8,978 nucleotides of DNA, taken from positions 1-8,978 of the forward strand of contig CACXGJ010000118.1 in NCBI GenBank assembly GCA_902767125.1, given 5' to 3'. Shown here piece by piece: positions 1-7,423 of the stretch. The notes under the pieces were generated by a model. It had not been told where the DNA came from. It was given only the letters and a program-made list of their open reading frames with translations, and ran no database searches. Source of the DNA: an uncultured Ruminococcus sp. GTDB lineage: Bacteria > Bacillota > Clostridia > Oscillospirales > Acutalibacteraceae. The position numbers and the translations under genes are program-made. The stretch's first letter is position 1, and every line of letters starts with the position of its first letter.

Positions 1-261
1 CATTGACTTATCGTTGTCAAAAGCATACAGGTTGAAGCAGGAATTTTCTCAACATGGGTATATTTGTCCATGTTTTGAGTAGCAGATGTAATAAGTATAT
101 TGCCCGAGAATGTCGTGATACACAGGCTGACAGGAGACGGGGATAAAAGTATACTCATATCACCGTTATGGAGCTGTGACAAAAGGCGTGTGCTGAATCT
201 GATAAATCACGAGCTGAAAGCAAGAAATATTTTTCAGGGACAAAAAAATCGACTGATGTAA
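1..261 (+). pseudogene. 3' end of a YhcC/YtqA-type (TIGR01212-like) radical SAM gene, interrupted by a stop codon
   Basis: Reading frame 1 from base 79 to the TAA at 259-261 gives 60 residues that resemble the C-terminus of the YhcC/YtqA radical SAM family. The segments are ILPENVVIHRLTGDGD, then LISPLWSCDKRRVLN, then a closing helix ending in FQGQ. The order 'HRLTGDG, P-x-W, K-x-x-VLN-x-I, QG' is what I remember of that family's tail; the radical SAM CxxxCxxC site would lie outside the window. The same frame has TGA at 76-78 and another TGA at 4-6. Between them, fragments such as VVK and EAGIFST still look family-like but are badly spaced. I infer a degraded gene, or less likely an assembly error. 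No usable start codon with a ribosome binding site precedes the conserved piece. The gene converges on the ABC transporter and its stop codon lies in the shared terminator hairpin. Confidence 0.6.
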
Positions 262-284
262 AAAACATCAGCCGAAATTTTTTT
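242..284. terminator. Two-way intrinsic terminator between converging genes
   Basis: The core stem CTGATGT (253-259) pairs with ACATCAG (265-271) around a five-A loop. It is flanked by seven A at 242-248 and seven T at 278-284, which can extend the pairing. The plus-strand transcript therefore ends hairpin plus T-run, and so does the minus-strand transcript. The stop of the radical SAM remnant (259-261) is inside the hairpin, and the ABC transporter stop (283-285) touches its edge. Confidence 0.85.
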
Positions 285-3099
285 ATTCAGTACGAAGTGC
301 GGCAACGGGATCTTTTTTAGCGGCTTTGCGTGAGGGGATAAGTCCGCCTATGAGAGTCAGTATTACACTCAATATTATCAATATAACAGCACTTTCCCAC
401 GGCAGTACAGCATTTACTGTTGTGTTTCCGACAATATTGTGTATTATTGCATTTATCGGGATAAGAAGCAGAAGTGACGTGCCTATTCCGATAACGCCCG
501 AAAGGAGTCCGATGATAAAGGTCTCGGCGTTGAATACCTGTGATATGTTTCTCTTTGAAGCACCTATTGCACGGAGGATACCTATCTCCTTTGTACGTTC
601 AAGGACGGATATATAAGTTATAATGCCTATCATGATAGATGATACTATCAGTGAAACGGCTACAAAAGCTATCAGTACATAGGAAATTACATTTATAATG
701 GTAGTCACCGAAGACATCAGCAAGCCGACAAGGTCTGTATAGGTTATTTTATTTTCTTCTGTGACAGTTTTGTTGTAGTCCGAGATACATTCTGATATAG
801 AAGCCTTGTCTTCAAAGCTGTCTGCATATATGCTTATTGACGAAGGTGCATCAAGGCTTATAACGCCCAGCTTTTCCAGATTATCCTCATAGCTTCCCGA
901 TGATATGTAATTGTCATATACGGATATAAGGACATCATCGGAAGGATTTTCCATATATCTGTCAAAAGCCTTTGCCATACCTTCTTCGGTAGTCGGAGGA
1001 GCCTGTGCGGTCTGAACATTTTGCTGGCGGAGTTGAGCGAGCATTTCAGGTGTCATTGAAGCCTCGGAAATTGACGTTTCAGGCATAGAAGCTTGGGGCA
1101 TATTCCCCGACATTGCCGCCAATGCCATGATTGTCATATACATATTTGCCTTATCTGTTATGCCGAGATTTTCGATATATTTTTTAGCATCCTTTATTTT
1201 TTCGCTGTCCGTTTTAGGCTCGAATACCATTCCCGTGATGACATTTTTATTTGGATCATCCTGTTGAGCCTGAACTATACGGCTGTTGTTTGTATAGTCT
1301 ATCATATAATTTGTCAGATGTCTTGTATATCCGAGGGGTTTTGATATAAGGATGCTGTCTGAAGCTTCCTTGGGCTTTATGATACCTGTTATTTTGAGTG
1401 TGAGGGCATTTTCGAGCTTTTGCTTTATTTTTTTCTCGTCCGACGAGATATCGTCATAATAGCCGAATCTGTTTTTTACATAGTAGTCGCAGGCGGGCAT
1501 GACATAAAATGTTTTGCTGCATATATCGCTGTATTCGAGCTTATGATCATCCAATTGGACATTTTCGCCTTTTTCGATCTTCTTTGAAATTTCTTTATAT
1601 TCATCTACGGGAAGAAATCCCATCTGATAAAGTGCTGTTACAGGTATTTCATTGTTTTCGTCAAGAACAAGCACAAGCTCATTGTATTCCTTCGGCATAG
1701 AGCCATATACTATATCATAGTTGTTCGTTATGGCACTGCTTACAGCTTTGGTTTTAGGATCATACAGAATCTCCTCAAGCATAGATGTACCGCCTCCTAC
1801 CATAGCCATAGCACCGTCGGTTGCACCAAATTCCATACCGCCGAATGAGATGGTCTGATTTTTCTTGTCATTGATGGTACTGCCGTCAGTGTTTACGAGC
1901 TTATCATTTGGATCATAGGAGTATACATTGAATTTAGTATCGTATGAATAGATGATTCCATTCTCACCGATATATTTATTTATCTCACTGTTTTTGTTGT
2001 CGAGGTATTTTTTGAAGTCAGTAAGATTGTTTTTGGTAAAGCTCGTTGCCATTTTGGAAACAGCTTCGAGTTGTACATTATCGGAGTATACGGCATCCAT
2101 TTCATGTTCGGGCGGATCGGGATTGACGGATTTTTGACGGGCTTCAATGAAACTGCTGAAATCAATTGATTGAGCATTTATAGTTATAGGATATGATGAC
2201 ATGGTGTTACGCTGAATGCTGTCGATATAGAGATTTACACCGTTTGAAAGTGAAAGTATAAGAGCAATCCCGATAATGCCTATTGAGCCTGCAAATGATG
2301 TGAGGAAGGTTCTGCCCTTTTTCGTGCGGAGATTGTTGAAGCTCAAGGAAAGAGCAGTGAGAGATGACATTGATGATCTTCCCATGTTTTTATGTTGGGG
2401 TTCTTTTTCGTCAGCCTTGGGTTCAAAGGGGTTTGAATCATCAATAATTTTACCGTCTGAAAGCCTTACGATACGATTGGCATATTTTTCGGCAAGTTCG
2501 GGATTATGCGTTACCATTATGACAAGCCTGTCCTTTGCGACTTCGTTTAGCAGATCCATGACCTGAAGGCTTGTTTCGGAGTCTAAAGCACCTGTCGGTT
2601 CATCGGCAAGGAGTATGCTCGGATCATTGACCAATGCACGTGCAATGGCAACTCTCTGCATCTGACCGCCTGACATCTGATTCGGTCTTTTGTGGAGCTG
2701 GTTGCCCAAGCCTACTTTTTCGAGAGCCTCTTTGGCACGTTTTTTTCGTTCTGATTTTGATATGCCCGAAATAGTGAGAGCAAGCTCGACATTTGACAGG
2801 ATACTCTGATGAGGGATAAGGTTATAGCTCTGGAAAACAAAGCCTATTGTATGGTTGCGGTATGAGTCCCAGTCCCTGTCCTTATATTTTTTTGTGGAAA
2901 TGCCGTTGATGATTAAATCACCGCTGTCATATCTGTCAAGACCGCCCACTATGTTCAATAGTGTGGTCTTTCCGGAACCCGAAGGACCGAGTATCGCAAC
3001 AAATTCATTGTCACGGAAATTAAGGCTCACGTCATTGAGAGCAGTCTGTATAAGGTCGCCTGTCTTGTATTGCTTTTTGATATTCTGTATTTTGAGCAA
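283..3099 (-). CDS. ABC transporter, ATPase fused to FtsX/MacB-type permease (938 aa)
   Basis: Residues 1-220 form an ATPase of the MacB/LolD class. Visible motifs are Walker A GPSGSGKT at 38-45, Q-loop Q90, signature MSGGQ at 142-146, Walker B ILLADE at 162-167 and H-loop H198. One membrane segment lies near 266-288. A large extracytoplasmic domain follows (about 295-800), then three segments near 806-833, 860-885 and 903-922. The FtsX-type motif ERTKEIGILRAIGAS follows the second membrane segment, and the protein ends in a basic tail. This one-plus-three layout matches mechanotransmission exporters, which couple ATP hydrolysis in the cytoplasm to extracytoplasmic movement of substrate; the substrate cannot be read. 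The start is TTG at 3097-3099, nine bases after AGGAG; the nearby ATG is followed at once by a stop. No membrane-fusion partner is adjacent. The extracytoplasmic part has a Met/Pro/Ser/Gln-rich stretch near residues 651-702. A peptide or lipid exporter is an inference. Confidence 0.93.
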   Translation of the reverse strand: MLKIQNIKKQYKTGDLIQTALNDVSLNFRDNEFVAILGPSGSGKTTLLNIVGGLDRYDSGDLIINGISTKKYKDRDWDSYRNHTIGFVFQSYNLIPHQSILSNVELALTISGISKSERKKRAKEALEKVGLGNQLHKRPNQMSGGQMQRVAIARALVNDPSILLADEPTGALDSETSLQVMDLLNEVAKDRLVIMVTHNPELAEKYANRIVRLSDGKIIDDSNPFEPKADEKEPQHKNMGRSSMSSLTALSLSFNNLRTKKGRTFLTSFAGSIGIIGIALILSLSNGVNLYIDSIQRNTMSSYPITINAQSIDFSSFIEARQKSVNPDPPEHEMDAVYSDNVQLEAVSKMATSFTKNNLTDFKKYLDNKNSEINKYIGENGIIYSYDTKFNVYSYDPNDKLVNTDGSTINDKKNQTISFGGMEFGATDGAMAMVGGGTSMLEEILYDPKTKAVSSAITNNYDIVYGSMPKEYNELVLVLDENNEIPVTALYQMGFLPVDEYKEISKKIEKGENVQLDDHKLEYSDICSKTFYVMPACDYYVKNRFGYYDDISSDEKKIKQKLENALTLKITGIIKPKEASDSILISKPLGYTRHLTNYMIDYTNNSRIVQAQQDDPNKNVITGMVFEPKTDSEKIKDAKKYIENLGITDKANMYMTIMALAAMSGNMPQASMPETSISEASMTPEMLAQLRQQNVQTAQAPPTTEEGMAKAFDRYMENPSDDVLISVYDNYISSGSYEDNLEKLGVISLDAPSSISIYADSFEDKASISECISDYNKTVTEENKITYTDLVGLLMSSVTTIINVISYVLIAFVAVSLIVSSIMIGIITYISVLERTKEIGILRAIGASKRNISQVFNAETFIIGLLSGVIGIGTSLLLLIPINAIIHNIVGNTTVNAVLPWESAVILIILSVILTLIGGLIPSRKAAKKDPVAALRTE

Positions 3100-3108
3100 A
3101 TGTTACAT

Positions 3109-3117
3109 CTCCTCTTT
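3109..3117 (-). promoter_or_regulatory. Ribosome binding site that fixes the TTG start of the ABC transporter
   Basis: On the minus strand the sequence is AAAGAGGAG, followed nine bases later by TTG (3099-3097). The in-between ATG is immediately followed by TAA and cannot start the frame, so the non-standard TTG start is well supported. Confidence 0.8.
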
Positions 3118-3132
3118 AATTCTTTTAGGAAA

Positions 3133-3161
3133 ATTATAATACAACAGGAAATGTTTGTCAA
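3133..3161 (-). promoter_or_regulatory. Perfect-consensus sigma-A promoter of the ABC transporter
   Basis: On the minus strand there is TTGACA (3161-3156), a 17-bp spacer, and TATAAT (3138-3133): both hexamers and the spacing are exactly consensus. Transcription should begin near 3126, giving a leader of about 27 bases. The -35 box begins 8 bases past the spoIIE stop codon, so the transporter is not dependent on read-through from spoIIE. Confidence 0.88.
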
Positions 3162-3168
3162 AGTATTT

Positions 3169-5472
3169 TTACTTTATTTTCACGGCAATTACAGTTATAT
3201 CATCGTCATGACCGTCATTTCTTCTCGAGACAGCTTCGTCATTGATAATATCGGCTAATTCCTGCATACTTTTGTTTTCGCATGAGTTGAGGATATGTTC
3301 TATCCATTCATCGCCCGTGACGGTCGCACCGTCCGAAAGCATGACAATGATATCATCACGTGTAAAATTATCCTCTGTGGCAGTAAATCTGACTTCGGGC
3401 AGTATTCCGACAGGTAATGAAGGAGTTTCAATGCGGTAGGTCTTATTTCCCTTTTTGACGAAGGACAGAGCCGCACCTGCCTTGAAAAAATCAGTCTCAC
3501 CGTTATAAAGGTCTATTGAAAGGATGTCAAGTGTAGCGAGGGATTCATCCTCGGATTTGACCATAAGAGCGGAATTTACGACCTTGAGGGAACAGTCGAA
3601 TCCCAGACCGGCTTTTATCAGCTTTGACATTATGCTTACAGCCATTCTTCCGTCAACGGCAGCACGTCCTCCTGTACCCATGCCGTCACTTAAAACGGTT
3701 ATGAATCTTCCCATACCGTCATAAAAATAGTTGAAATTATCACCGCACAATTGTCCGCTGTCACTTATATGCTGGCTTGATGCTATTTCAACATCAAAGA
3801 CGGCTTTTTCGCAGAGGATTATCCTGCATCTGCCGAATGCCGCCGTGATATTGGGAGTATCAAAGATGCGTCCGCATATTTTTGATATTTCGCTGACGAT
3901 AACAGGACGTTTTATTTTGCTTCTGTCACCGTCGAATATCTCTGTTTCAACGGTCATTCTTCCCATATAGTCCACACGGCAGCTGACATCTATCGGTATC
4001 ATGCCGAGGTCTTTGAATTTCATCAGGATCTTTTCGGCAAGGTCATTGTCAAAAAATTCATAATTCTCATATTCATCAGCCATTTCACCGAGTATATCGC
4101 CTAAGCCGCAGAACTGTCCTGCAACGACGGTTCTTATTTCATCAATGCGTTTTGCGGCAGCCTCCGAAAGAAGATAATTTTTATATGATTTGTTCACAGC
4201 AGATGCCATCTCAACAGTCCGACAGCATTTTCTTTTTAATTCGTCACAAAAATCCTTTGCTTCTATCTCACCCTTTCGTTTGAGCTTTTTTGTAACGGAA
4301 TCGAATAATTCAAGTGAGACACCGCTTCTGTGTTCCCAGCAAAATGTTTTCATGCCGCAGCGTACACAGGTGCTTTCGACAGCCTTTTGATATACGCTTT
4401 CGGGGGTAGGTGTAACAACATTTGAAAGTCTTTTTGATACCTCGTCAACATCACTTGATACACCCGATAATGCTTTTGACGCAAAGTCAAGACGCATGAT
4501 AACGGAACGTCTCAAGCTCTCATAGTTTTTATCGCTCCTTTTCAGAGAAAATACGGCTGTTATGAAATTGAATGTATTTTTCGGTATGAGTATGAATATA
4601 AGACCTGATATTGTCAATTCATAAAGGGTTTGTATGACACTGTTAAGACCGCTTGCCTGAAGTGAGGCTATGCCGCTGCCGAAAATGAACATGACAGCGG
4701 ATAATATTCTTCCTGTCGGTGCAAAGAGTCCTGCAAGGAGTCCGCCGAAGGCATAGGCTGTTCCAAGAAAATAGTAATCGGATGAGGATATCCCTAAAAT
4801 GATGCCCGTTGATATTCCTGCAATACAGCCTCCTGCAACACTTCCGTAATGTGCTGCGACCAGTATACATATCCCTGCAATCATCCTTCCGAGCGAAAGA
4901 GAGCCTATTGTAACGGATGATATTCCCGAAATGGCGATACAGCCTGTAAGTATGAGAGCGGAAATTTCCTGCGGAAGCAGAGTTCCGAGAGTTTTTGTGC
5001 CATTGAGGATGGTGATGGTGCGGGAGATAAAATAAGTCCCCAAGCCTGCTAAAATCGTTTCAAGAGCATACATGAACAGATCCTTGTATCCGTTGACGGT
5101 CATGACAGCCATGCTTGTTGCCATTGCAGGTATGATGCAGACAAGGACATTGTACCAGGCATATCTGTTGAGCTTTTTGATATCCTTGAGAGTCCATCTT
5201 ATTGCAAGTACAGCCAGCATTGCAGCAATGTATCTGAAGTGATATCCTCCGTGAAGCATATAGCCGACAGATGAACCGATGATAGAAAATAATATATTCG
5301 GGAATGGAACAGAGGCTGCAAGGGATATACCGAAAGGTGCATACTGTTCAAAGACAGTGCTGTTTGCCGCAAGGACACCGCATGAGAAATATAATATATT
5401 TACGATTATTTTTATTGTACTTCCGCTCAAGGCATTTTTTATATCCGTTCTTCTTACAGTGGATATGTTCAT
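3169..5472 (-). CDS. spoIIE: Stage II sporulation protein E, membrane PP2C-type serine phosphatase
   Basis: SpoIIE dephosphorylates the anti-anti-sigma factor SpoIIAA, which frees sigma-F in the forespore; it also interacts with FtsZ at the polar septum (known for Bacillus). Here residues about 20-310 are a run of some ten hydrophobic segments. The central regulatory region (about 310-560) carries a C-x2-C-x5-C-W motif near 369-379. The C-terminal PP2C domain begins near 560. Its metal-binding acidic motifs are visible: SDGMGTG near 595-601, LSDGA near 712-716, and the closing HDDDIT near 755-760. At 767 residues it is slightly shorter than the roughly 827-residue B. subtilis protein, with all parts present. 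I chose ATG at 5470-5472, nine bases after GGAG; a TTG one codon upstream (5475) is possible. It is divergent from the 578-residue gene and lies upstream of the separately promoted ABC gene. No terminator hairpin is evident after its stop. Confidence 0.96.
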   Translation of the reverse strand: MNISTVRRTDIKNALSGSTIKIIVNILYFSCGVLAANSTVFEQYAPFGISLAASVPFPNILFSIIGSSVGYMLHGGYHFRYIAAMLAVLAIRWTLKDIKKLNRYAWYNVLVCIIPAMATSMAVMTVNGYKDLFMYALETILAGLGTYFISRTITILNGTKTLGTLLPQEISALILTGCIAISGISSVTIGSLSLGRMIAGICILVAAHYGSVAGGCIAGISTGIILGISSSDYYFLGTAYAFGGLLAGLFAPTGRILSAVMFIFGSGIASLQASGLNSVIQTLYELTISGLIFILIPKNTFNFITAVFSLKRSDKNYESLRRSVIMRLDFASKALSGVSSDVDEVSKRLSNVVTPTPESVYQKAVESTCVRCGMKTFCWEHRSGVSLELFDSVTKKLKRKGEIEAKDFCDELKRKCCRTVEMASAVNKSYKNYLLSEAAAKRIDEIRTVVAGQFCGLGDILGEMADEYENYEFFDNDLAEKILMKFKDLGMIPIDVSCRVDYMGRMTVETEIFDGDRSKIKRPVIVSEISKICGRIFDTPNITAAFGRCRIILCEKAVFDVEIASSQHISDSGQLCGDNFNYFYDGMGRFITVLSDGMGTGGRAAVDGRMAVSIMSKLIKAGLGFDCSLKVVNSALMVKSEDESLATLDILSIDLYNGETDFFKAGAALSFVKKGNKTYRIETPSLPVGILPEVRFTATEDNFTRDDIIVMLSDGATVTGDEWIEHILNSCENKSMQELADIINDEAVSRRNDGHDDDITVIAVKIK

Positions 5473-5504
5473 CAATAAACTCTCCTTAAAATATTTTTTG
5501 TATT

Positions 5505-5538
5505 ATTATACAGCTTTTATATAAATATCTTTGTCGAT
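5505..5538 (-). promoter_or_regulatory. Probable Spo0A-dependent sigma-A promoter of spoIIE
   Basis: On the minus strand there is a perfect -10 TATAAT (5510-5505). The best -35-like hexamer, TCGACA (5537-5532), matches five of six consensus bases but lies 21 bp upstream instead of 17. That hexamer is contained in ATCGACA (5538-5532), which matches six of seven bases of the Spo0A box TTCGACA (complement of TGTCGAA). Over-long spacing with a 0A box at -35 is known for Spo0A-activated promoters of B. subtilis such as spoIIG and spoIIE. The predicted start of transcription is near 5498, with a leader of about 26 bases. Spo0A control here is inferred. Confidence 0.6.
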
Positions 5539-5574
5539 TCGCACATTTTTTGAATAAAAAAAGAAAACGAAAAT

Positions 5575-5604
5575 TTGACAATATATAATGCTTTTTGATA
5601 TAAT
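5575..5604 (+). promoter_or_regulatory. Sigma-A promoter of the 578-residue gene
   Basis: TTGACA at 5575-5580 and TATAAT at 5599-5604 are both perfect hexamers, separated by 18 bp of A/T-rich DNA. The expected transcription start is near 5611, with a leader of about 32 bases ending in the ribosome binding site GGGCGGTGA (5627-5635), seven bases before the ATG. This predicts strong vegetative expression unless a repressor acts. It faces away from the spoIIE promoter; the two predicted starts are about 113 bp apart. Confidence 0.8.
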
Positions 5605-5642
5605 TAAGAAGAAATATTTATAAAAAGGGCGGTGATATCAAT

Positions 5643-7379
5643 ATGTCGGAAAAAATCAGGGATATTGATGACAGAGGCAATATTTCCAATAAATTCAAGC
5701 TTGCGATGGCGTTCAATATATGGCGGATACTTGACAAAAATGAATATGAAAGCTCGCTTGAATATATTGATAAAAATAAATGGGTGTTGTTCACGCTTGT
5801 GATGTCAAGCTATAAAAAGCTGATATATCAGAGAAAGAAAACTGCAAGAGAGGTAGTATGTGAGATAGCGTGGGCAACAGGATATATAATCCCGCAAAAT
5901 TTCGACTATCGTTACTGCGGATATGATATAGGTGCAATGAGGCATACGATAAAAGATAAGTATACAGTAGGTTCAAATATCCTGAAAAATTCCATTGATA
6001 CAGATATGATAGAGGATGACGGTGAAGATGGTTCTGTTCTGTATGAATTGAAGCAGCTCCCTTTGTCATGCTGGCTGAATCTGAAGGATACCATAAAGAA
6101 ATACAATAAGAAGTGGGAGGAGGATATAAGAACAAATCTGTACTGCTGGATGGGAGCAGGCTATGAATATGTGCTTGATTTTTACAGCTTTGTAAATATA
6201 TGTGCATATTATAATATGGAGACAAAGCCTCTTGAAAGCGTATGGAACGGTTATATGAAGCCGTCGGTTCAGAAGCCCCTGATATATATAGCAAAGGATT
6301 TTCCTGAATACAGGACATTCTGGGAATCCTGGTACAATGAGCTGTATAAGTATTCCTATGAGATATTCGACCTTGCCAAAAGGTCTTTTGAGTGGGATAC
6401 GAGTCAGATGAATGAAAGAAAGAGACTTCTGGTAAATTCAGGGCTGTGGGATGATCTTGTAAACAGCAGGAATTTGTCCGTCAACAGAAATGAAATAAGC
6501 ATAGATACAGAAAATTTTGCGGAAAAATGGCTTGAAAGACCGCTCGATTCTTCATCGAACAAGAAACTTGAATTTCACGGATTTTTTACGAGCAAGAGAA
6601 GAAATATCAATACAAAAAACAATAGTGATCAGCAGCAGGGAGTAAGAGTTGTCAGCATATCTATGGACGAAATAAAGGAGATCGCAAGCATAACTGCTCC
6701 GAGTGAGATACAGGCTGATCTTTCCGAACTGGAACAGCCGAAAGAGACAACTCCTCCACCTGAACCCGAAAAAAAAGGTGGTTTTATGGAATTTCTGAAA
6801 GGTTTGTTTTCCAAAAAGGAACAGCCCTCCGAAACACCGCCTGAACCTGAAGAATCACCCGAAATAAAAATGAAGAACAAGTATCTTGAAATACTCGATA
6901 AAAATGCAGATAATCCGATATTCAAGCATGATATAAAGGTGACCAAGGAGCATATCGAGCAGATACAGTCAAGACTTCAGAAAATAAATGCTATTTTATC
7001 CGAGCATTTCAAGCCTACCGAAATGACATACAGCAGATTTGTAAAGATCATTGAAGAAGCCGCAACAAGATTTTATGCAAATGTCAGGACAATGATAAAA
7101 AGAATAGATATATTTGATACAAAGGATTATCTGAATATATCCCGTTCAAGTACAGGTATGTCCGTAGCCGCCAAAAAGGAACGTATGCGGATATATACCG
7201 AGCATATAAACTATGTCCATAAGCTTGTCGATTCAAATGAAAATATCATCAGCAAATTGGACGGACTTCTGCTTGAGCTTACAAAGCTGGACGACTTCAG
7301 CGAGGAATCACTCAATAACAATCATGCGATAAACGAGCTTACCGATCTTATAAATCAGACCAAATATTATAAGCAATAA
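5643..7379 (+). CDS. Unknown protein with duplicated Pro/Glu linker and helical C-terminal domain (578 aa)
   Basis: I do not recognise this family. There is no signal peptide or convincing membrane segment, so it is probably cytoplasmic. Residues 1-255 are rich in Trp and Tyr, with many aromatic pairs, and look like a folded alpha-helical domain. Residues 256-360 are polar and probably flexible. Residues 364-378 and 393-407 are two copies of a motif starting EQPxET and continuing as Pro/Glu repeats; between them sits GGFMEFLKGLFSKK (379-392), a short amphipathic segment that could touch a membrane or partner. Residues 408-578 are charged helices with coiled-coil character. They have a faint resemblance in style to XpaC-type proteins of tellurite-resistance-like clusters, too weak to name. 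The start is ATG after GGGCGGTGA, behind a strong promoter, and the gene ends in a palindromic terminator. It converges on the orphan/SseB-like pair, which may or may not be functionally linked. Confidence 0.9.
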   Translation: MSEKIRDIDDRGNISNKFKLAMAFNIWRILDKNEYESSLEYIDKNKWVLFTLVMSSYKKLIYQRKKTAREVVCEIAWATGYIIPQNFDYRYCGYDIGAMRHTIKDKYTVGSNILKNSIDTDMIEDDGEDGSVLYELKQLPLSCWLNLKDTIKKYNKKWEEDIRTNLYCWMGAGYEYVLDFYSFVNICAYYNMETKPLESVWNGYMKPSVQKPLIYIAKDFPEYRTFWESWYNELYKYSYEIFDLAKRSFEWDTSQMNERKRLLVNSGLWDDLVNSRNLSVNRNEISIDTENFAEKWLERPLDSSSNKKLEFHGFFTSKRRNINTKNNSDQQQGVRVVSISMDEIKEIASITAPSEIQADLSELEQPKETTPPPEPEKKGGFMEFLKGLFSKKEQPSETPPEPEESPEIKMKNKYLEILDKNADNPIFKHDIKVTKEHIEQIQSRLQKINAILSEHFKPTEMTYSRFVKIIEEAATRFYANVRTMIKRIDIFDTKDYLNISRSSTGMSVAAKKERMRIYTEHINYVHKLVDSNENIISKLDGLLLELTKLDDFSEESLNNNHAINELTDLINQTKYYKQ

Positions 7380-7423
7380 AATATCTCCCGAAACAGTCGG
7401 AAAATGTTTCGGGGGATATTTTA
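7377..7423. terminator. Two-way terminator palindrome holding both stop codons
   Basis: A 19-bp stem (7377-7395 with 7405-7423) has a single T-G wobble and a nine-base loop (7396-7404). The core is CCCGAAACA pairing with TGTTTCGGG. The outer part is TAAAATATC pairing with GATATTTTA, so each strand's transcript has a T-rich 3' side. The plus-strand stop TAA (7377-7379) is the first triplet of the palindrome and the minus-strand stop (7423-7421) is its mirror image. Confidence 0.88.

Noticed and set aside
76..78. TGA read as tryptophan or selenocysteine in the radical SAM frame
   Set aside because: All other genes here read normally with TGG for Trp, a second TGA lies at 4-6, no SECIS-like hairpin follows, and the family has no expected Trp or Sec there.
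326..616. Plus-strand open frames opposite the ABC transporter and spoIIE
   Set aside because: All lie antisense to genes with clear domains and have no promoter, ribosome binding site or recognisable protein pattern.
3100..3168. Terminator after spoIIE
   Set aside because: T-rich runs are present but no stable hairpin is visible; the region is better explained by the ABC transporter promoter.
5574..5580. TTTGACA, one base off the Spo0A box, over the -35 of the 578-residue gene
   Set aside because: Any consensus TTGACA -35 preceded by T gives this match by chance; on its own it is not evidence for Spo0A control.
5791..6318. Open frame of 175 codons on the minus strand inside the 578-residue gene
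   Set aside because: Its Ser/Tyr/Leu-rich composition, lack of a ribosome binding site and full overlap with a well-supported gene mark it as a complement-strand shadow.
6629..6946. Minus-strand frame opposite the Pro/Glu linker of the 578-residue gene
   Set aside because: Its Ser/Gly-rich, repetitive translation is simply the complement of the duplicated Pro/Glu codons.
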